The translations under genes and the position numbers were made by a program. This document shows, in pieces, positions 9,938-18,813 of a stretch of 64,000 bases of DNA. This stretch comes from Sphingobacterium sp. (GTDB lineage: Bacteria > Bacteroidota > Bacteroidia > Sphingobacteriales > Sphingobacteriaceae). The notes beneath the pieces were generated by a model. That model worked only from the letters and a program-made list of their open reading frames with translations. It did no database searches and had not been told where the DNA came from. Position 1 is the first letter of the stretch; every line of letters starts with the position of its first letter. The stretch is from NCBI GenBank assembly GCA_031286695.1, contig JAITTY010000010.1, positions 62,001 through 126,000 of the forward strand, written 5' to 3'.

Positions 9938-11299
9938 ATGAATCATTTCAAATTACAATCTGCTGTATTAATATTTTTGTGTTGGGTGTTTGTTTACCCA
10001 GCTGTAGCACAGTACAAATTTCTGCAAAAAGAAGATTATTTACAGCTGCTGGAGCGCGCGGCAAAGGAAAATAAGCCGATGTTCTTGGTAGTTCATCAAC
10101 GGGACGATCAGTTTATTCCTTTTAGAGGCTCTGTTTCAAAAAAAGCAAAAGATATTCTCAGTACGCAGTTTGTGTCGGGAGTTGTTCAGGTGGATCGGGA
10201 TGAATTTGACCATCCATTACAACGGGCTTTCTATTTGAATAAACCGATGTACCTTGTTACCGATAAGGATGGAATTCCTGTTTTGCGAGTAGACAAGGCA
10301 GTTGATGGGGGAACTGAGCTGGAAAGACTTCTAGACTCGGCAAATACGCTTTCAAAAGCTGAAACTCTCGGCAAGCTTACAGCACAGTATCGAAAAGGGA
10401 TGCGTCAGCAGTCCTTGTTGAACAAAATACTCCGCTACAATCAGACATTTGATCAATATACAGACCAGCAGTTATTGAGTGACTATATAGCGCAGCTGAC
10501 AATAGAACAATTGAATAATTTTGAGACGGTTATATTTTTATTGAGCTGTGGCCCTGTATATAATAGCAAATCTTATTTACTGGCACGTACGAATAACAAA
10601 ATGGTGGATAGCCTGTATTCCTATTTACCATTGCCAGTTCGTAAAAAGATAAACAACAGGATTATACAGCGGACGTTTCGGGAATCGCTTGATAAGAAAA
10701 ACTTTTCTTTGGCCCAAGAAGTTGGTTATTTTGCCTATACGACATGGATGCCTAATCATTTGCGTGGTTCTAATTCGCAAGCTTTTTATCCCTTGGAGTA
10801 TAAGCGGCTTATGAAAGATAGTCTATCTTACGTCCGGATGGCACGGAACTATTACGATCAATCATTTTATCGCGTTGATCCTGATTCATTGTCCCGAATA
10901 GATTTTGCGCAAGATCGGCAGATCCAGTTTTCGCGAAACCGTCTTTTATTAGACAGTGCGCAAAACGCCGAATTCAAATCCCTAGTGGGTAAGGGACGTA
11001 AATATTACGAAGATGAGCAGGCAAATAATTTAAATTACGGTGCGCAGCAGATCCTGGCTTTTGAAAAAAATAACCCTGAGGTTATATTTGATGCGATCCG
11101 TTGGCAAAAGAAAACAATAGATCTCAAACCTGATGTGCCTGCATTCCGCTATACGATGGCTTTATTGTTGTATCGTATTGGTTTTTATGCGCAGGCAGAA
11201 GCAGAACAACAAAAAGCGGTGGAGCTATCGAAGCCATATAAGTTGTATCATAAAAAAATGCAGAGCGTATTGAAGCAGATACAATCCCGGCTTTTATGA
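9938..11299 (+). CDS. Secreted protein with thioredoxin-like N-terminal domain, no CxxC
   Basis: 453 residues with a signal peptide ending in VAQ near residue 25. Residues about 30-135 read like a thioredoxin-7 type fold (LERAAKENKPMFLVVHQRDD, then QFVSGVVQVDRDEF), but the usual CxxC is absent: the position after VVHQ holds RDDQ. A redox role is therefore unlikely and the domain may be structural. The rest is helical and ends in a TPR-like segment (about 385-450, PDVPAFRYTMALLLYRIGFYAQAEAEQQKAVEL). It converges on the next gene with 6 bp between stops. Function not known. Confidence 0.65.
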   Translation: MNHFKLQSAVLIFLCWVFVYPAVAQYKFLQKEDYLQLLERAAKENKPMFLVVHQRDDQFIPFRGSVSKKAKDILSTQFVSGVVQVDRDEFDHPLQRAFYLNKPMYLVTDKDGIPVLRVDKAVDGGTELERLLDSANTLSKAETLGKLTAQYRKGMRQQSLLNKILRYNQTFDQYTDQQLLSDYIAQLTIEQLNNFETVIFLLSCGPVYNSKSYLLARTNNKMVDSLYSYLPLPVRKKINNRIIQRTFRESLDKKNFSLAQEVGYFAYTTWMPNHLRGSNSQAFYPLEYKRLMKDSLSYVRMARNYYDQSFYRVDPDSLSRIDFAQDRQIQFSRNRLLLDSAQNAEFKSLVGKGRKYYEDEQANNLNYGAQQILAFEKNNPEVIFDAIRWQKKTIDLKPDVPAFRYTMALLLYRIGFYAQAEAEQQKAVELSKPYKLYHKKMQSVLKQIQSRLL

Positions 11300-11305
11300 T
11301 CAGGG

Positions 11306-12307
11306 CTAATTTGGGGCGGGTGCTGTATGTAAACGGATAGGAATTGAATACTTTACGCGCACGGGCATGCCATATTGGTAACCTGGAGTCCACTTTGCAG
11401 CTTTCTTCAGCACTGCTATACCACTAGCTGCCGTTTCATAGCCGAGGTCATTAATCACTTCAAATTCATTTGTCAGGCCATTTTTTTCAACGACAAAACT
11501 GATGAGGAGCTGTCCAGATACCCTTGCTTTTAAAGCTTCTTTGGGATATTTATAATTCTGGGCAATAAAGATCATAAGATTTCTTATGCCGCCAGGGTAT
11601 TCCGGTGGGACATCCCGCTGCGTATAGGGATGCACATTGCCCATACTATCTGTGCTGATGCCTTTGCTTAATACACCTTTTGCATACCATTCTTCAAACT
11701 TATTCTTACCTTCTTTTAAAGTACCTTCCCAATGTCCTTGGCGTAAACCATCGGCATATTGACCTTTTTCACTATTTATGCTGTCTTTAAATTCGAACAT
11801 GCCGTTTCCATTGACGATCTGTTGGCGGCCTGTTGAATCAGCATAATAGATTAGTCGGCTATGCTGGTCCTGAAAAAGAAATTCGTTGGGGCTAGCTTCA
11901 GAACTGGAGAAAAACCTAATTTCTTTTAAAAGGCCATTTTCGTAGTATCTTTTTAACGTATCGCTCAGTTTATTGTCTTTATATCCGGCTGATACCGCTA
12001 GGTTGCCATTTTTGTGATAACTTTCAATAAGGCCTTCCAGATATAATCTTCGTGGGTCAGCTACCTTGGTCCATCCATGTCTTTTTAAATTGCCATTTGG
12101 ATAGTAATCGTTCAATTCGTGAAGCCCCATCTCATTTGCTGTTGATCGGATGATATTGGTGTAAGCGGCAGAATCTTTGATTGCAGTAAAACCACCATTT
12201 TTCTTAATATAGGTGACGATCGTCTCCTGTGCTTTTGAAGGTATCACAAACGCTGTAAAGAACAGAAAAATAGTGTATTTATATATATTTAAGGGATAAT
12301 AGTGCAT
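11306..12307 (-). CDS. TonB C-terminal domain protein with YwqK/MORN-like repeats
   Basis: 333 residues. A signal peptide ends in SKAQ at about 26. Residues about 65-215 hold YwqK-like repeats (YPNGNLKRHG, YHKNGNLAVSAGY, YYENGLLKEIRFF). Residues about 235-330 match a TonB C-terminal domain (YPGGIRNLMIFIAQNYKYPKEA, then GQLLISFVVEKNG and KWTPG). Canonical TonB needs an N-terminal membrane anchor; here the N-terminus looks cleavable, so the protein is probably periplasmic and not an ordinary energy transducer. Similar fusions are common in Bacteroidota and their job is not settled. It is a single gene, divergent from a DoxX-like gene. Confidence 0.75.
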   Translation of the reverse strand: MHYYPLNIYKYTIFLFFTAFVIPSKAQETIVTYIKKNGGFTAIKDSAAYTNIIRSTANEMGLHELNDYYPNGNLKRHGWTKVADPRRLYLEGLIESYHKNGNLAVSAGYKDNKLSDTLKRYYENGLLKEIRFFSSSEASPNEFLFQDQHSRLIYYADSTGRQQIVNGNGMFEFKDSINSEKGQYADGLRQGHWEGTLKEGKNKFEEWYAKGVLSKGISTDSMGNVHPYTQRDVPPEYPGGIRNLMIFIAQNYKYPKEALKARVSGQLLISFVVEKNGLTNEFEVINDLGYETAASGIAVLKKAAKWTPGYQYGMPVRVKYSIPIRLHTAPAPN

Positions 12308-12409
12308 ATGGTTAATTTTATTTGATCAAATATATATTTTTTAGGTGAAATAATCCGCAGCGTTGGACAAACTATTTCGAGTGGAATGATGTACTCTAAG
12401 TAAAAGATT

Positions 12410-12799
12410 ATGAATAATTCACCTATGCAGAAGATCGCCCGTTATGGTTTAGGTACCTTTTTGGTGGTGGCGGGAATTGGACATCTAACTTTTGCCCGCA
12501 AGGAATTTCAGGCACAGGTGCCGAATTGGGTACCGATCTCCAAAGACGATACGGTCGTATACTCTGGCTTTGTTGAAATTGCTTTGGGTGCAGCCTTGAT
12601 TTTGGCGCCTGGTAAACAGCGTTCGAAGGTCGGGAAAATTGCTGCGGCTTTTTTTACAGCCGTGTTCCCCGGAAATATTGCGCAATATAAAGACCGCCGT
12701 GATGGCTTTGGTTTGGATACCGATGGTAAACGGCTAGCGCGCTTGTTTTTTCAGCCTGTATTGGTAGCCTGGGCATTGAAAAGTACAGGTAAAAGATGA
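12410..12799 (+). CDS. DoxX-like small integral membrane protein
   Basis: 129 residues with about four hydrophobic stretches: YGLGTFLVVAGIGHLTF near the N-terminus, SGFVEIALGAALILAP near 50-65, IAAAFFTAVFPGNIAQY near 75-95, and a last one near 110-125. The pattern and the GIGHLTFARKEF start resemble DoxX-like membrane proteins. Its biochemical role is unclear. A terminator-like hairpin follows at 12910-12944. Confidence 0.7.
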   Translation: MNNSPMQKIARYGLGTFLVVAGIGHLTFARKEFQAQVPNWVPISKDDTVVYSGFVEIALGAALILAPGKQRSKVGKIAAAFFTAVFPGNIAQYKDRRDGFGLDTDGKRLARLFFQPVLVAWALKSTGKR

Positions 12800-12909
12800 T
12801 CGGTGGAAAACTGGTCGGCAAAGATCTGATACAAAATTTCTAAAAAAGCAAACGATCTGCTTCGTGGAACTGTCCTATAGATATCCAGATGAAGGATAAC
12901 TTAGTTAGT

Positions 12910-12944
12910 AAGGCCCGGTGTTCCATTTTCACCCGGCCTTTTTT
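12910..12944 (+). terminator. Rho-independent terminator after the DoxX-like gene
   Basis: Arms AAGGCCCGGTG (12910-12920) and CACCCGGCCTT (12930-12940) pair with one internal mismatch, followed by a run of T. It lies 110 bp after the stop at 12799 and before the gene at 13000. Confidence 0.75.
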
Positions 12945-12999
12945 GTGTCCCTTTAAATAATTATATTCGCATCATATAACCTATAAAATAACGAACCAG

Positions 13000-13251
13000 A
13001 TGGAAGAAAAGAAACTGGATGAATTGACCAATGAAGAGTTGTTGGTACTCCAAAAGAAATCTAAGCCCAATAAAATAATCAATGCATCGATCATTGGTTT
13101 TTGTTTGGGTATCGCAGGCTACAGTATGTTCGTTGCCGGAATAACCTGGCCCACGATTTTCCCCCTGATATTAGCCGTCCTTGCCTTTAAATATTTTGGC
13201 AAAAATGAAAAAGCGGTAGATGCGGAATTGAAAGCCCGAAATCTCAAATAG
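13000..13251 (+). CDS. Small membrane protein, unknown function
   Basis: 83 residues. A charged helical N-terminus (MEEKKLDELTNEELLVLQKK) is followed by two hydrophobic segments at about 27-45 (IINASIIGFCLGIAGYSMFV) and 49-66 (TWPTIFPLILAVLAFKYF), then a charged tail. The layout suggests a two-helix inner-membrane protein with both ends in the cytoplasm. The next gene starts 56 bp downstream on the same strand and may be co-transcribed. I do not recognise a named family. Confidence 0.65.
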   Translation: MEEKKLDELTNEELLVLQKKSKPNKIINASIIGFCLGIAGYSMFVAGITWPTIFPLILAVLAFKYFGKNEKAVDAELKARNLK

Positions 13252-13307
13252 AAAAAAGAAAACCATTGCAGTTGCTCTGTTGTTTATTTTAAAAAAAACA
13301 GCAGAAC

Positions 13308-13904
13308 ATGAGAAGGGAACAAATCGAAGCATGGATAGCTCAAGGCTATAATGTGTTGGAACATCGGAAACCTAAAGTCGTGCAGGGAGATATCTGGGCA
13401 TATCTCAATCGCTGTGATGGCCACGGTACAGATGTGCATGCACTTTCCGAATTGCAGCAATGGTCGGATAAAGAACTTGCGGAAATGGAGCTGAAAAAAT
13501 ATGCCGATCAATATGGACAGATGGGCGAGAAGTTGTTTCTGCGTAATGAAGCAATCCGAAATAAAGAATTTGATAAATATGAGGCATTCCTCCTGCTATT
13601 CTTTCCGGACAGTGTCGAAAAAGAGGTGGAGGAAGCCAGGTTTTTGGCCGACCGTGTAAAACGTGTCAGCAAAGAAGAAATGGAGCAATGGGTGGAGGTC
13701 AATACGGTTAACGTGCTGATCTCGGATCTACATTGTCTGGATTATGGTTCCATTATGAGCGGGATGGTCATCCCCTCTGAAGATGTGGTCAGCTATACCG
13801 ACGACGGGCTCAGCGATACAATTGATTGCCATGTCACACCGATGGAATTTTTCTCCCACACCAACCATGACTATTACTGGATCGACCCAATTATAAAGGC
13901 CTAG
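13308..13904 (+). CDS. Hypothetical cytoplasmic protein
   Basis: 198 residues, no signal peptide or membrane segment. Rich in charged residues and Trp/Tyr, with a helical middle (about 60-130) and a C-terminal part containing YTDDGLSDTIDCHVTPMEFF. The opening (MRREQIEAWIAQGYNVLEHRKPKVVQGDIWAYL) is distinctive but I cannot assign it to a family. The look of the sequence is like small orphan or immunity-type proteins, but that is only an impression. Its stop codon lies inside a terminator palindrome. Confidence 0.6.
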   Translation: MRREQIEAWIAQGYNVLEHRKPKVVQGDIWAYLNRCDGHGTDVHALSELQQWSDKELAEMELKKYADQYGQMGEKLFLRNEAIRNKEFDKYEAFLLLFFPDSVEKEVEEARFLADRVKRVSKEEMEQWVEVNTVNVLISDLHCLDYGSIMSGMVIPSEDVVSYTDDGLSDTIDCHVTPMEFFSHTNHDYYWIDPIIKA

Positions 13905-13924
13905 TTTAAACTAGGCCTTTTTTA
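13895..13924. terminator. Bidirectional terminator between convergent genes
   Basis: A perfect 26-bp palindrome (13895-13920; arms AAAGGCCTAGTTT and its complement) followed by further T residues, with an A-rich left flank. It contains the stop of the gene ending at 13904 and lies 14-18 bp from the end of the convergent glyoxalase-fold gene, so it could serve both. Confidence 0.8.
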
Positions 13925-13937
13925 TGTAACACTTTTA

Positions 13938-14327
13938 TTAAGCCACAATTTCTATTGGATTGCCCTCTGGATCAAGTATGACACTTTCATAATAGCCATC
14001 GCCCGTCGTTCGGGGTTCACTTTCGACGGTATAACCATCCGACCTTAATCGTTCTGTAAGCACATCGACAGCTTCCTTCCCGCCGACGCCAATAGCCAGA
14101 TGGGTATAGCCTTTGTTTAGGCTCCTGTTGGAGGCTTGTGCTGTAATATTCATGCGTTTCATGATCTCCAGCCGTGCTGTACCTTCTTTAAATACCAAAA
14201 AATAAGATGAAAATCCTTTCATTGGATTGTGATACCTTTCTCCGCTGACGGTACCAAAGTATCGGGCATAAAACTCACGTATTTTCTCGAGGTCATCGAC
14301 CCATATTGCAAGGTGTTCTATTCGCAT
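13938..14327 (-). CDS. VOC-superfamily (glyoxalase/bleomycin-resistance fold) protein
   Basis: 129 residues, a single VOC domain. The start (MRIEHLAIWVDDLEKIREFYARYFG) is a first beta-alpha-beta-beta-beta module with metal-ligand-type His5. The second module begins at GYTHLAIGVGGKEAVDVLTERL and ends in DPEGNPIEIV with the usual Glu ligand position. Members include lactoylglutathione lyase, fosfomycin-resistance enzymes and dioxygenases; the exact reaction cannot be told from this sequence. Divergent from the MFS gene across a 78-bp gap almost filled by a 56-bp perfect palindrome. Confidence 0.85.
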   Translation of the reverse strand: MRIEHLAIWVDDLEKIREFYARYFGTVSGERYHNPMKGFSSYFLVFKEGTARLEIMKRMNITAQASNRSLNKGYTHLAIGVGGKEAVDVLTERLRSDGYTVESEPRTTGDGYYESVILDPEGNPIEIVA

Positions 14328-14341
14328 GGAAAATGTTTTTA

Positions 14342-14397
14342 AGTATTTCTTATTGCAATATTATGCAAATTTGCATAATATTGCAATAAGAAATACT
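14342..14397. promoter_or_regulatory. Perfect 56-bp palindrome in the divergent promoter
   Basis: The left 28 bases (14342-14369, starting AGTATTTCTTATTGC) are the exact reverse complement of the right 28 (14370-14397), checked base by base, with no spacer at the centre (GCAAA|TTTGC). It fills most of the 78-bp gap between the glyoxalase-fold gene (start 14327) and the MFS gene (start 14406), so both genes face the same sequence. Each half contains TAATATTG, one base off the -7 consensus TAnnTTTG. Likely a shared operator or symmetric promoter; the DeoR-type regulator encoded after the MFS gene is a candidate binder. Role inferred. Confidence 0.7.
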
Positions 14398-14405
14398 CTT
14401 ACACT

Positions 14406-15575
14406 ATGTTGGAAAAAACGATAATTAGAGCAAAAACAGCGACACAAGTCATGTTTTTGGTATGTGGTCTAGCCCTATCGAGTTGGGCGCCGATGGTGCC
14501 CTTTGCGAAAGATCGGCTTGGGCTCGATGACGGTAAGCTAGGGCTCTTGCTCTTGTTTTTAGGTGGCGGCGCGCTATTAACGATGCCCCTTTCTGGTTTT
14601 TTAATTGGGAAAGTCGGAAGCCGAAAGGTGATTTTGATCGCAGGGCTCGTTGCTGCTCTCGTGCTTCCTGTACTGCTGATGGTAACGAACAGCTATCTGA
14701 TGGCATGTGTTCTTTTTATATTTGGTTGCAGCATAGGGGGGATAGACGTTGCCATGAACGCACATGGTGTGCAGGTTCAAAATGCGATGAGCCGGCCTAT
14801 TATGTCGTCTTTGCATGGGCTCTTCAGCGTAGGTGGTCTATTTGGATCGATCGGCTTGGGCTTTTTGATCAAGATGGGGTTAAATCCCATTTATGCGGCA
14901 ATTACGATAGCGATTCTATTGGTGTTGCTGCTGCTCTTGCAATATCGGAGGCTACTGGATTATCGGAGGGAAAAGGAAATAATTATGCGTTTTTCCCATA
15001 TTGATGAAACCAAAGTATCCAAGGGAAAATTTCAATGGCTCAGGTGGAGCGTATTGATACTCGGTCTGATGTGTTTCATTGCTTTTCTGTCAGAGGGCGC
15101 AATGCTGGATTGGAGCGCGATATTCTTACGGGATCATAAAGGTGTTTCTCCGGAGTTTACGGGAATCGGATATGCTGCCTTTTCGGTAGCGATGGCAGTT
15201 ATGAGACTACAGGGGGATCGGTTGGTCAGTAAGCTGAATAGTAATGTTGTCGTGATCGGTGGGAGTCTGTTGGCTTCATTGGGGATCTTGATCGTGGTAG
15301 GTAGCCCCTGGTTATCTGTAACGCTCTTTGGATTTGTCTTATTGGGACTAGGTGCTGCCAATATTGTTCCGGTATTTTTTAGTGAGGGCGGCCGAATCGA
15401 AGGACTTTCGCCAACAATTGCAATTCCGGTCATTTCAACAATGGGCTATGCCGGTCAGCTGGCTGGGCCAGCACTTCTGGGGGCCATTGCACAGTATTTT
15501 TCTTTGATCATTGCTTTCGAAACAATAGCTTTGCTCTTTATATTGGTAGCTCTTATCTATAAAATCAGGAAGTAA
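14406..15575 (+). CDS. MFS transporter
   Basis: 389 residues with about twelve hydrophobic segments in two halves, the normal size for the major facilitator superfamily. The first loop (GKVGSRKV, about 60-67) is the MFS loop 2-3 motif region. A charged cytoplasmic linker at about 180-210 separates the halves. The sequence resembles YbjJ-type or sugar-type MFS proteins, but the substrate cannot be set. It is followed after one base by a DeoR-family regulator, which suggests that a sugar phosphate or related metabolite controls it. Confidence 0.88.
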   Translation: MLEKTIIRAKTATQVMFLVCGLALSSWAPMVPFAKDRLGLDDGKLGLLLLFLGGGALLTMPLSGFLIGKVGSRKVILIAGLVAALVLPVLLMVTNSYLMACVLFIFGCSIGGIDVAMNAHGVQVQNAMSRPIMSSLHGLFSVGGLFGSIGLGFLIKMGLNPIYAAITIAILLVLLLLLQYRRLLDYRREKEIIMRFSHIDETKVSKGKFQWLRWSVLILGLMCFIAFLSEGAMLDWSAIFLRDHKGVSPEFTGIGYAAFSVAMAVMRLQGDRLVSKLNSNVVVIGGSLLASLGILIVVGSPWLSVTLFGFVLLGLGAANIVPVFFSEGGRIEGLSPTIAIPVISTMGYAGQLAGPALLGAIAQYFSLIIAFETIALLFILVALIYKIRK

Positions 15576-15576
15576 C

Positions 15577-16329
15577 ATGATGTTGAAAGAAGAACGCTTT
15601 GAGGTAATTCTCCGTGAATTGGAGAGCCGGAGGAAGGTTAAATTTGAAGAGCTCGCCATATTGCTGGCTGTATCGGAAGATACCATTCGCCGGGATATAG
15701 ACCTTCTCTATCGGAACGGACTACTTTCCAAAACTAGGGGCGGTGCTATGCTCCGCGAAAAGGATCCTCTCAATTTTCAGGATCGGCAATCGTTTCTGAC
15801 CAAAGAAAAGGATGTTATAGCGTTAAAAGTCCAACAATTTTTGAAAGATGGAATGACCGTATTTGTAGATGGCGGTACCACAATATGGGCAGCTGTGAAT
15901 GCTATGCCATTGGATATCAGGCTCCGGATGATTACAAATAACTTCTCCATCGTGCCGCTGATTGAAAAATTTAAAAATGTAGAATTGATCTTTTTGGGGG
16001 GCAATTATCAACCTGATCTGGCAGTGACCTCAGGTATAACAACCTGCGCAGAGGTTGCTAAATATAATGCTGATATTTTTATTATGGGAACTTGCGCTGT
16101 AGATCCGGTACTTGGGGTCTCCGCGATTTCGGCTACAGATGGCGAAACGAAAAAGATGATGGTGCAATGTGCCCGGAAGACTATCGCATTAGCCAGTCGG
16201 AACAAGCTTTATCAAAGTGAACTGTTTAGGGTCTGCAATATAGAAGGACTCAAGGTCTTGATTACAGATCTGGACTCAAATGATCCTGAACTAAATCCCT
16301 TTAGAAATAGGGATCTCCAGATTGTCTAG
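15577..16329 (+). CDS. DeoR/GlpR-family transcriptional regulator
   Basis: 250 residues. An N-terminal DeoR helix-turn-helix lies at about 5-58 (RFEVILRELESRRKVKFEEL, VSEDTIRRDIDLL, GLLSKTRGGAML). The C-terminal sensor domain begins at about 75, with the sugar-phosphate-binding type motif FVDGGTTIWA near 95. Such proteins usually repress carbohydrate genes and let go on binding a phosphorylated sugar. It begins one base after the MFS stop (ATG at 15577), so the two are co-transcribed. The 56-bp palindrome upstream of the MFS gene is its most likely operator. Confidence 0.92.
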   Translation: MMLKEERFEVILRELESRRKVKFEELAILLAVSEDTIRRDIDLLYRNGLLSKTRGGAMLREKDPLNFQDRQSFLTKEKDVIALKVQQFLKDGMTVFVDGGTTIWAAVNAMPLDIRLRMITNNFSIVPLIEKFKNVELIFLGGNYQPDLAVTSGITTCAEVAKYNADIFIMGTCAVDPVLGVSAISATDGETKKMMVQCARKTIALASRNKLYQSELFRVCNIEGLKVLITDLDSNDPELNPFRNRDLQIV

Positions 16330-16423
16330 CCAATCTGGTTGTGACAAATCCGAGGAGATTTGGTAGAGATTGCAACAAATTCTTGTTTTTTATGACTATA
16401 TTATAAAAGTATAACTATAAATT

Positions 16424-18040
16424 ATGAGAAAAAGACATTTGCTGGGTGTCTCTTTTGCGCTCTGTATCAGCCTCTCATCTTTGGGGCAAAATAATGCGAA
16501 TCGTCTGGAAGATATTTACAGCCAGATCAAGAAAGGACAGTATCAACCGTCAAATTACAATACAGCATGCCTGTTTGCTGTGAAAGGCGATCATCAGATT
16601 GCGCTTAAATACCTGGAAGCTGCAATAGATACTGATAATTTTGATGATGTCAAAACGATCTCCGAAGATCCCGATCTTGTTAGCCTGCATTCAAATGTGG
16701 CCTGGAAGGACCTTATTGGCCGTGTCGGGCAGAATAGCGAACGAAAGGAGCGTTTCAATAAACTTTTTTTTAATGATAAAGGATTCTGGGACAGTAAATT
16801 CCTGAAATCGTCTTTCCAGGAGAATCTGTCTGAAGAAGAGAAGATCATAGGGCTCTCCAAATTGTGGTCTGAGCTCAAATATAACTTTGCAAATTTTGAT
16901 CTGTCTGCCCCCGTACATATTGACTCATTATACCGAAGCTACCTCCCGAAAGTCGGAAAGACCACATCGACGCTACAGTATGTACTTCTGCTGGAAGAAA
17001 TGGTGGCGCAGCTGCGTGATGCACATACCAATGTAAATGCATCGCAGGAGCTCATCGATTCGATCTACGCGCGGCCTTTGCTCCGTAGTCGTATGATCGA
17101 AGATAAAGTTATTGTTGTCGGGGTATATGACGACAAGTTGAGTCAGGCTGGTATTGGTGTCGGGGATGAGATTCTGCGAGTGAATGGTATGCCTGTAAGA
17201 GACTATGCGGAAAAGAAAATTATTCCTTACCAGAGCTGTTCAACAGAGCAAGATCGGATGGTACGGGGCTATGAATATGCGTTGTTTAGGGGTAAGGTGG
17301 ATGAGCCTATCCGCTTACAGCTGAGCGACCGCAAAGGGAAGAAGTATGAACGTGTCATCGATCGGGTGAAGTCCAGTGCGCGATCGGCAAAAGTCAATTA
17401 TTTACCTTTTGAATTTAAGATGCTTCCGGGCAATATTGCCCATGTTGTCCTGAATAGTTTCGGTTCGGATGAAGTGGTAAAAGGTTTCAGACAGCATTTT
17501 GACCAGATAGCCAAAGCGGATGCTATTATCTTTGATGTACGCAATAATGGTGGCGGTAGTACGGGATATGGCTGGTCCATATTGGGTAGCCTGATCAGTC
17601 AGGGGCAATGGGGGAATGCTTCCTATACCCGTACCTATAAACCTTCCTTTAGAGCCTGGGGCTATAATCAGCCTGTTGAGTTGGGAAGGAGTTACTTAAA
17701 AGCAGATCCTCAATATCATTACAATAAGCCAGTGGTCGTGTTGACGAGTGCACGGACGTTTTCGGCAGCAGAGGATTTTGCGGCAGCTTTTCGAATGCTT
17801 TCAAGGGGTAAGATCATAGGTGAAGCGACAGGTGGTAGTTCGGGACAACCCCTAATGATTGATCTGGTCGGTAATCTTACAGCCAGGATATGTTCAAAAC
17901 GCGATTTACTGGCGGATGAATCTGAGTTTATAGGAAAAGGTGTCCAACCTGATATCGTGTGCGCACAGACTTTGTCCGACCTGTGGAAAAACGAGGACAC
18001 GGTTTTAAAACAGGCGTTGGCCTATCTGAAAGGGAAGTAG
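16424..18040 (+). CDS. S41-family peptidase with PDZ domain
   Basis: 538 residues with a signal peptide (to about 21, SSLGQ). Residues about 40-105 read like a TPR-like repeat (ACLFAVKGDHQIALKYLEAAID). A helical part follows, then a PDZ-like stretch at about 240-270 (AGIGVGDEILRVNGMPV). The C-terminal protease domain (about 330-530) has GNIAHVVLNSF, AIIFDVRNNGGGS and SARTFSAAEDFAAAF, with Ser447 as the likely nucleophile; Lys463 in GKIIGE could be the partner, but this is not certain. Likely a periplasmic or lipoprotein-side processing protease. Single gene. Confidence 0.88.
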   Translation: MRKRHLLGVSFALCISLSSLGQNNANRLEDIYSQIKKGQYQPSNYNTACLFAVKGDHQIALKYLEAAIDTDNFDDVKTISEDPDLVSLHSNVAWKDLIGRVGQNSERKERFNKLFFNDKGFWDSKFLKSSFQENLSEEEKIIGLSKLWSELKYNFANFDLSAPVHIDSLYRSYLPKVGKTTSTLQYVLLLEEMVAQLRDAHTNVNASQELIDSIYARPLLRSRMIEDKVIVVGVYDDKLSQAGIGVGDEILRVNGMPVRDYAEKKIIPYQSCSTEQDRMVRGYEYALFRGKVDEPIRLQLSDRKGKKYERVIDRVKSSARSAKVNYLPFEFKMLPGNIAHVVLNSFGSDEVVKGFRQHFDQIAKADAIIFDVRNNGGGSTGYGWSILGSLISQGQWGNASYTRTYKPSFRAWGYNQPVELGRSYLKADPQYHYNKPVVVLTSARTFSAAEDFAAAFRMLSRGKIIGEATGGSSGQPLMIDLVGNLTARICSKRDLLADESEFIGKGVQPDIVCAQTLSDLWKNEDTVLKQALAYLKGK

Positions 18041-18183
18041 TGTGAGGCAGTTCTATTGATTAACTTTTTAACATATGGAATTGGATGAAATATTGCATCA
18101 TCATTGTGGTAAGTCTCTTGTTGATGTTGTCATTTGAGATCAGAATTTATTGTTTCCTCCAGACCGTTGTAAAGACCACTAAC

Positions 18184-18720
18184 ATGATGAAGCTAAGAAC
18201 TTATTTGATTTTTGTTGCTATTTGTTGTACGTCGATCTTTTATTTATCCTGTGGTCCCAAAGTAAGAAAACGAGAAAAGGAATTGCGTATATTGTTCAGT
18301 ACTGATGAATTTGACCAACAATATAGCGAGGAAAGATATTTAAGTTATTCTTTTCAAAATCATCCCGATGAATTTTTTGTCGCGCAAAATGATACTGTTT
18401 CTTTGGCGAAATGGGATATCCTATTGGAACAGATGGCTCATTTACAACGATACAAACCTGAGGTACCGGATATTTTACACAGGCATAACTACTGTTCGCA
18501 TCTAGAAATTGAATTTTTTGACCATGAAAAATCTTTGTGTCAATTATGTGTGAATCCAGACAACAAAACTGTGCGGCTCAATTATCTGGTTTATGAGGCG
18601 CCTCCTGAAATGATTTCATTTTTTCGGGAGTATATATCACTTGACTCAGCAGCTTTCGCTTCAAGTGGAAAAAGCAACTATAGCAAAAAGGTGCTCTTCA
18701 ATGATCGGAGGGTAAAGTGA
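18184..18720 (+). CDS. Hypothetical lipoprotein
   Basis: 178 residues from the ATG at 18184. The frame extends upstream to 18085, but starting at 18184 gives a clean lipoprotein signal: MMKLRTYLIFVAICCTSIF, then LSCG, so the cysteine near residue 24 should be lipidated. The mature part is charged and has a CSHLEIEFF...CQLCVNP region with three Cys, perhaps a disulfide pair. No family recognised. It follows the S41 peptidase by 143 bp on the same strand. Confidence 0.6.
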   Translation: MMKLRTYLIFVAICCTSIFYLSCGPKVRKREKELRILFSTDEFDQQYSEERYLSYSFQNHPDEFFVAQNDTVSLAKWDILLEQMAHLQRYKPEVPDILHRHNYCSHLEIEFFDHEKSLCQLCVNPDNKTVRLNYLVYEAPPEMISFFREYISLDSAAFASSGKSNYSKKVLFNDRRVK

Positions 18721-18813
18721 ACGCGGTCAACAAGTGATGAGTTTCCGGATGCAATAACAGCCGTTGGATCGTAGTCGGAACAGGTCAAACCATTTGCTAC
18801 TCCTCCTTAAATG

